A stretch of 11,188 bases of DNA from UBA961 sp041191145 (GTDB taxonomy: Bacteria; Bacteroidota; Ignavibacteria; Kapaibacteriales; UBA961). This document shows, piece after piece, positions 7,519-11,188 of the stretch (position 1 is the stretch's first letter; each line of letters opens with the position of its first letter). The notes below the pieces were generated by a model. That model was not told the origin of the DNA. It searched no databases and saw only the letters and a program-made list of their open reading frames with translations. The stretch is taken from positions 1 to 11,188 of the forward strand of contig JBEEPK010000083.1 of the NCBI GenBank assembly GCA_041191145.1, given 5' to 3'. Both the position numbers and the translations under genes were made by a program.

Positions 7519-9253
7519 TCAATATATGCAGGGGCAGGGGACCATGCGCCAAGACTGCATCATGAAATTGTTTGAGTGAGAATTTCTTTCCGAGTTTTTG
7601 TTCGATTTCTTTGCGTAATGTGAGTATGTGCATTTGACCAAGCTTATATGAGAGTGCCTGTGCCGGCCAAACGATATAGCGATCAACTTCCGAACGAGCA
7701 TCCAATTCTGAATTGCCTGTATGTTTCATCATGAATTGCACACCTTCTTCTCGAGTCATTTTTCCTGTATGAATTCCGGCATCAATCACCAATCGACATG
7801 CTCGCCACATTTCAAAAGCCAATGCTCCGAATTTCTGATAGGGATCTTGATATAATCCCATGTCATGTCCCAGGCTCTCGGAATACAATGCCCAACCTTC
7901 TACAAATGCATTGATGCCAATTTGATTTCTAAACCATGGCAATCCTGGTAATTCTTGTGCAATGGCAATCTGCAAGTGATGTCCGGGTACTGCTTCATGC
8001 AATGCAAGCGCGGTCATGGTATGCTTTGGTCTTGAAGGTAAGTCATAGGTATTCACATAAAAATATCCGGGACGAGAACGGTCAAGAGGTGCGGAATAAT
8101 AATATGCCTGAGGCGCTGAAGCGGCTCTATATGTTTCAATTTCTTTGAGGTCATATGGTGACTTCGGAAGTCTGCCAAATAGCATCGGAAGTTTGGAATC
8201 CACGATTGACAAAATCCTACGATATTCATCCATCATGGGTTTTTTGTCTGTGTAGAAGTTTTTGGGATCTTTGATCAATTGTTTTTTGAATGCTTCCGCT
8301 GTTCCTTTGAAACCGAGTTCATTGACGATATTCTGCATTTCTGCTTCTATGCGATTCACTTCGCTCATGCCAATTGCATAAATGGAATCTGGTTGCATGT
8401 CCATTGTTGTTTCATTGCGTATCATATATGCATAGCGTTCTTTGCCTTTTGGCAATGCATATATGCCATCAACTTTACGACATGCAGGCATATATTCAAA
8501 AAGCAGAAACATGTGCAAATTGGAATATGCAGGTTGAATGGATGAATCCATGGCAAATTTTATTTTGCTTCGAATGCGCGCTTTTTGTTCATCAGTAAAT
8601 GAATTTGGAAATGACTCCAAGGGTTTCATGAATGGCAAGCTATCAACATCATCCGTGAAAAATGGATAGACTTGATCGAGTATTTGCTGAACGATATAAT
8701 AAGGCAATACAATCTTCGCTTTCATTCCCTTGCGCATATGTACAATGATATCATCCACCTGTTTGGAAAAACCACTGAGTCTATTCGCATAGCGATTATA
8801 ATCTTCTAGAGTTTTGAATGGTTGAATCTCAATGATTTGCGGGAATTCTATGTGAATGCCATCTTGCTGTGTGATTGGCATATAATGATTATTAAATTGT
8901 TCTGCTTCAAGAGAACTGCTCATTTCATCAATGAAGAGAAGAAGTGAAAGCGAATCTTCTCCATGCACCTCTGTGATGTCTATGTCTTTGGCTCTTTCCA
9001 GAAATACTCGCAAAGAATCAAATCGAGCTTTTATTGCTGTTTCGGAATAGTCGGTGAGTCTATCATCATAGCGATGATCTCCATCATATGTTGCACTGAT
9101 TGGATATTCTCGAAGAATGAATTCTTTATAGTCAGAGAATAATTCATCGAGGGATTGTTTTGAATCCTTCATTGAGCAAGAGGAGAGTACAGCAATGAAT
9201 CCAAGAAAAATCAGAGAGCAGAGTGCTTTCATCGAATACGGTAAAATGGACAT
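7487..9253 (-). CDS. DUF885 family lipoprotein, putative zinc metallopeptidase
   Basis: The chosen start is an ATG at 9253, giving 588 residues. The frame extends upstream to ATG 9280 and GTG 9283, but the shorter form has GGGGAG (complement 9264-9269) 10 nt upstream and a normal-length lipoprotein signal. That signal is hydrophobic ALCSLIFLGFIAVLSSC with lipobox LSSC and Cys26, so the protein is probably lipid-anchored in the envelope. The mature part matches the DUF885 family along its length: HEAVPGHHLQ (His419, Glu420, His425, His426), AFVEGWALYSESLG (449-462), and DARSEVDRYIVWPAQALSYKLG near 518-539. The HExxxGHH arrangement plus the downstream FVEGW Glu suggests a zinc-dependent hydrolase, probably a peptidase; this is inferred from the motif. 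The gene follows the MoxR gene closely and overlaps the longest RNase R frame. Confidence 0.9.
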   Translation of the reverse strand: MSILPYSMKALCSLIFLGFIAVLSSCSMKDSKQSLDELFSDYKEFILREYPISATYDGDHRYDDRLTDYSETAIKARFDSLRVFLERAKDIDITEVHGEDSLSLLLFIDEMSSSLEAEQFNNHYMPITQQDGIHIEFPQIIEIQPFKTLEDYNRYANRLSGFSKQVDDIIVHMRKGMKAKIVLPYYIVQQILDQVYPFFTDDVDSLPFMKPLESFPNSFTDEQKARIRSKIKFAMDSSIQPAYSNLHMFLLFEYMPACRKVDGIYALPKGKERYAYMIRNETTMDMQPDSIYAIGMSEVNRIEAEMQNIVNELGFKGTAEAFKKQLIKDPKNFYTDKKPMMDEYRRILSIVDSKLPMLFGRLPKSPYDLKEIETYRAASAPQAYYYSAPLDRSRPGYFYVNTYDLPSRPKHTMTALALHEAVPGHHLQIAIAQELPGLPWFRNQIGINAFVEGWALYSESLGHDMGLYQDPYQKFGALAFEMWRACRLVIDAGIHTGKMTREEGVQFMMKHTGNSELDARSEVDRYIVWPAQALSYKLGQMHILTLRKEIEQKLGKKFSLKQFHDAVLAHGPLPLHILSDQVRKTLIH

Positions 9254-9263
9254 GAAAAATATT

Positions 9264-9269
9264 CTCCCC
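9264..9269 (-). promoter_or_regulatory. Ribosome binding site deciding the DUF885 lipoprotein start
   Basis: GGGGAG lies 10 nt before the ATG at 9253. The longer alternatives (ATG 9280, GTG 9283) have only a weak GAAAG-like stretch upstream and would give an unusually long signal peptide n-region. Confidence 0.5.
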
Positions 9270-9279
9270 AAAGGAGTCA

Positions 9280-10977
9280 TCACAATTCTTTCAAGAGCAT
9301 TGAAATGATATTGGATGGTGTGATATTGTCGGCTTCCGCACTGAAATTCGTGACAATGCGATGTCGCAATACAGGTTCTGCTACTGCACGAATATCGTCG
9401 ATTTCAGGTGTGAATGCACCCCGCATCGCGGCTCTTGTTTTCGCGCCTAATACGAGATATTGTGAAGCTCTTGGACCTGCGCCATAACTCAGCAGATCTT
9501 TTACGGTTTTCGAATTTGATGTTTGCGGTCTTGTTGCGCGAACAAGTGATACCGCATAATTGATCACATTGTCGGAAACGGGAATCTTTCGTGCTATGTC
9601 TTGGAAACGAATGATGTCTTCGGCAGATAAAATCGGTTTGATATCTGGAATGATCTCAGTTGTCGTTGTACGCACGATTTCCGCTTCTTCTTGTTCGCTT
9701 GGATAATCAAGCCATAAATTGAACATGAAGCGATCGAGTTGTGCTTCAGGTAGAGGATATGTTCCTTCCTGTTCAATTGGATTTTGTGTTGCAAGCACGA
9801 AAAATGGTTGCTCCAATTGATAGGTCTTCCCACCATTAGTAACAGAATGTTCTTGCATGGCTTCAAGCAAAGCTGCTTGCGTTTTTGGAGGCGTACGATT
9901 TATCTCATCTGCTAGAACGATATTCGAGAAAATGGGACCTTTCACAAATCGAAACTGTTTCTTGCCAGTTGACATATCGTCTTCAATTACTTCTGTGCCT
10001 GTGATATCACTTGGCATGAGATCGGGTGTAAATTGAATGCGATTATAGGTGAGATTAAGAGATTTGGAGAGTGTGCGAATAAGCAATGTTTTTGCCAAAC
10101 CCGGAACGCCTACAAGTAGGCAATGTCCACGAGAAAATAGAGAAATAAGTAATTGCTCTATGATATCTTGTTGACCAATAATTGCTTTTGATATTTCTTT
10201 TTGTATTGTTGCATCTAATGCCCGAAGAAACACGGTTGCCGATGCCTCATTCCAATCATTTTCAGCTCTAGTCACACTTTCAATTCGCTGCAAAGACGTC
10301 AAAAACTCCTCTTCAAATGGGATAACAGTTGCATTCTTCCCGTGATATGCTTCACACATCCTTTTGTTACTACCATATCCAACATCAAAGTAAAATATCT
10401 TGTTATTATCGCCACAGCGAGCATGCCCCCCAATGACTGCATTCATACCACTGGTCACATTTGGTAAAAGAGCTACACTTTCTCTCAGTCTAAGCAAGTC
10501 ATGTTCGTCGTTTGTGCTAGAGCAAAAGTCCACCATACACCTAGCGCTATGCAGTAAATGATCTAACAGGTACCGATCGAAATATCGTAGAGGTTGTGAT
10601 TCCAAAAACATACGCCAGGAATCGGCACGCTCCATTCCTAAAGAAAGTGCCAAACCGAACGCACCATGATTCAGAAATGTCCATTCATCACGGTGAAGGT
10701 ATGGATATGCTTTTTGGTAGTGCAGTGAATTTGCAAATGGCGCAGATGAAGATGAGAAAGTAGTCGAAGTATTGTGAATCTCCCTTTGAGTTGAAAAGGG
10801 TAGTTCCGGGACGACATATTCGTGGTTTGGCAACCGTATTAATTCTTCGGGATTGTCTGAATGGAAGGAGCCGATGGATTGATAGCCTTCTTTCTTTGTC
10901 GATAGTAACTTTGGCGTCGTTGAGAAAAGTCGTCTGCAGCTTGATGTGCATTTGATTTTTATTTTGGACAGTATCAT
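9280..10977 (-). CDS. Chimeric ORF: eukaryote-like aminotransferase N-terminus fused in frame to a MoxR-type AAA+ ATPase
   Basis: The ORF has 565 codons. Residues from about 260 to 565 are a complete MoxR-family AAA+ core. The Walker A is GVPGLAKT (290-297), followed by RIQFTPDLMPSDITGTE (313-329), Walker B IVLADEINR (353-361), a GTYPLPEAQLDRF segment (405-417), ATQNP sensor 1 (396-400) and the C-terminal lid with YGAGPRASQ (498-506). MoxR ATPases are chaperone-like and often activate VWA-domain metal-dependent partners. Residues 1-255 are foreign to that family (see the separate entry). The family normally carries only 25-35 residues before the EISKAIIGQ stretch, so the natural bacterial start has probably been lost. 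The first ATG (10977) lacks a Shine-Dalgarno. The DUF885 gene follows immediately, with its upstream ATG overlapping this TGA. The ATPase call is firm; the fusion as a biological gene is doubtful. Confidence 0.85.
   Translation of the reverse strand: MILSKIKIKCTSSCRRLFSTTPKLLSTKKEGYQSIGSFHSDNPEELIRLPNHEYVVPELPFSTQREIHNTSTTFSSSSAPFANSLHYQKAYPYLHRDEWTFLNHGAFGLALSLGMERADSWRMFLESQPLRYFDRYLLDHLLHSARCMVDFCSSTNDEHDLLRLRESVALLPNVTSGMNAVIGGHARCGDNNKIFYFDVGYGSNKRMCEAYHGKNATVIPFEEEFLTSLQRIESVTRAENDWNEASATVFLRALDATIQKEISKAIIGQQDIIEQLLISLFSRGHCLLVGVPGLAKTLLIRTLSKSLNLTYNRIQFTPDLMPSDITGTEVIEDDMSTGKKQFRFVKGPIFSNIVLADEINRTPPKTQAALLEAMQEHSVTNGGKTYQLEQPFFVLATQNPIEQEGTYPLPEAQLDRFMFNLWLDYPSEQEEAEIVRTTTTEIIPDIKPILSAEDIIRFQDIARKIPVSDNVINYAVSLVRATRPQTSNSKTVKDLLSYGAGPRASQYLVLGAKTRAAMRGAFTPEIDDIRAVAEPVLRHRIVTNFSAEADNITPSNIISMLLKEL
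10190..10305. other. Probable junction between eukaryote-like and bacterial DNA
   Basis: To the left of this interval the coding sequence is recognisably MoxR (EISKAIIGQQDIIEQLL). To the right it is recognisably a class V aminotransferase (YFDVGYGSNKRMCEAYHG, VIPFEEEF). The switch occurs between about codons 225 and 262. I favour the left end (about 10,195-10,205), because ATVFLRALDATI still fits the aminotransferase. No repeat, insertion-sequence end, tRNA or attachment-site-like sequence is seen at the boundary. The sequence AAAAAGAAATATCAAAAGCA on the minus strand is simple and A-rich, which would tolerate a misjoin. Confidence 0.65.
10200..10977 (-). pseudogene. 5' third of a eukaryote-like PLP-dependent class V aminotransferase (isopenicillin-N-epimerase-like), truncated
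   Basis: Residues 1-259 of the fused ORF look like the beginning of a nuclear-encoded organellar enzyme. A basic, Ser/Thr-rich presequence (SSCRRLFSTTPKLLSTKKEG, with no acidic residue in the first 29) is followed by a linker rich in Ser and Pro. From residue 90 a class V aminotransferase begins: HRDEWTFLNHGAFG, ESQPLRYFDRYL, LLPNVTSGMNAVI and FYFDVGYGSNKRMCEAYHG. These match the isopenicillin N epimerase-like branch. ATVFLRALDATI (247-258) still fits the helix after the PF..EF strand of that fold. The family has about 380-400 residues; here the PLP-binding lysine half is replaced by the MoxR ATPase, so the piece cannot be an active aminotransferase. No intron boundary is evident. The ATG has A at -3 and no Shine-Dalgarno. 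The left boundary is approximate. Confidence 0.75.
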
Positions 10978-11188
10978 TGTTGGCAGGAGAGTTTACAAGT
11001 GTTGAGAGTCATTGCGCTGGCCCCATTCTGCTACCATATCGACACAGACATCATGGTTCACATATGGATTGGGGATTTGGGCAATGGGCAATGATGTAGT
11101 GGGCAAGAGCAAGAGATGATAAGAGCTATGAAGAGATATTATGAGATGATAATATTATGGTACCTCTCTAGAGAGAGGCAGGCGCGAG
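10978..11188. other. Non-coding flank upstream of the aminotransferase fragment
   Basis: These 211 nt reach the window edge without a recognisable gene on either strand. Read in the direction of the aminotransferase, the far half is pyrimidine-rich (CTCTT/TCATC runs). It holds a tandem GGGCAAT pair (11079-11092), a 10-nt direct repeat GAGATGATAA (11113-11122 and 11143-11152), and two short palindromes: ATAATATTAT (11149-11158) and CTCTCTAGAGAG (11164-11175). Just before the ATG it reads GCCAACA, with A at -3 and no purine-rich ribosome binding site. I see no convincing bacterial -35/-10 promoter. It is best read as the 5' untranslated or promoter region of a eukaryotic gene. Confidence 0.5.

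Noticed and set aside
9280..10977. A new aminotransferase-ATPase fusion enzyme
   Set aside because: The aminotransferase part stops after about one third of its fold and lacks the PLP-lysine region, so it cannot be catalytic. The fusion point fits a random join better than a domain boundary.
11159..11175. GGTACC followed by TCTAGA as a vector polylinker remnant
   Set aside because: The bases between and around the two hexamers do not match the pUC-type polylinker order I know, so two chance sites in a CT/GA-rich stretch are more likely.

Overview
This window joins two unlike pieces of DNA. Positions 1 to about 10,200 are a dense bacterial gene block. It has no introns, neighbouring genes lie 2-16 nt apart or overlap, and several starts carry Shine-Dalgarno motifs. 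The gene content fits the Bacteroidota/Chlorobiota (FCB) group: RNase R with an HYGLGFTHYTHFTSPIRRYP-type core, an M61 peptidase with a PDZ domain, and a DUF885 lipoprotein. An Ignavibacteria- or Kapabacteria-like relative is possible. This placement rests on protein style alone and is an inference.

Layout from left to right. (1) 1-419, plus strand: the C-terminal end of an aldehyde dehydrogenase of the 2-aminomuconate/2-hydroxymuconate semialdehyde type, cut by the window edge. (2) 416-10,200, minus strand: a probable operon that reads right to left as MoxR-type AAA+ ATPase, DUF885 lipoprotein, RNase R, M61 peptidase with PDZ domain, oligopeptidase B, a two-TM protein with a PH-like domain, and an unrecognised protein with a signal peptide and a C-terminal TM helix. 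The last gene and the aldehyde dehydrogenase converge, with their stop codons overlapping by 4 nt. (3) About 10,200-11,188: eukaryote-like sequence. It encodes, on the minus strand, a mitochondrial-type presequence and the first third of a PLP-dependent class V aminotransferase (isopenicillin-N-epimerase-like). Upstream of it is 211 nt with no bacterial gene or ribosome binding site and an A at -3 of the ATG.

The aminotransferase fragment runs in frame into the MoxR ATPase, giving one 565-codon ORF. The fragment stops before its PLP-binding lysine region, and the MoxR part appears to lack its own start. A cloning or assembly chimera between a microbial eukaryote (possibly an alga such as a diatom) and an associated bacterium is the most economical explanation. 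A real transfer and fusion is not excluded.

The bacterial operon combines peptide breakdown at three locations (cytosolic oligopeptidase B, exported M61 peptidase, lipid-anchored DUF885 protein) with RNA turnover (RNase R) and a MoxR chaperone-like ATPase. I see no RNA gene, CRISPR array, insertion sequence, or convincing terminator, and no gene-free stretch over 300 nt. I found no clear new biological system. The items most worth a second look are the chimeric junction, the peptidase-rich operon and the two uncharacterised membrane proteins at its end.
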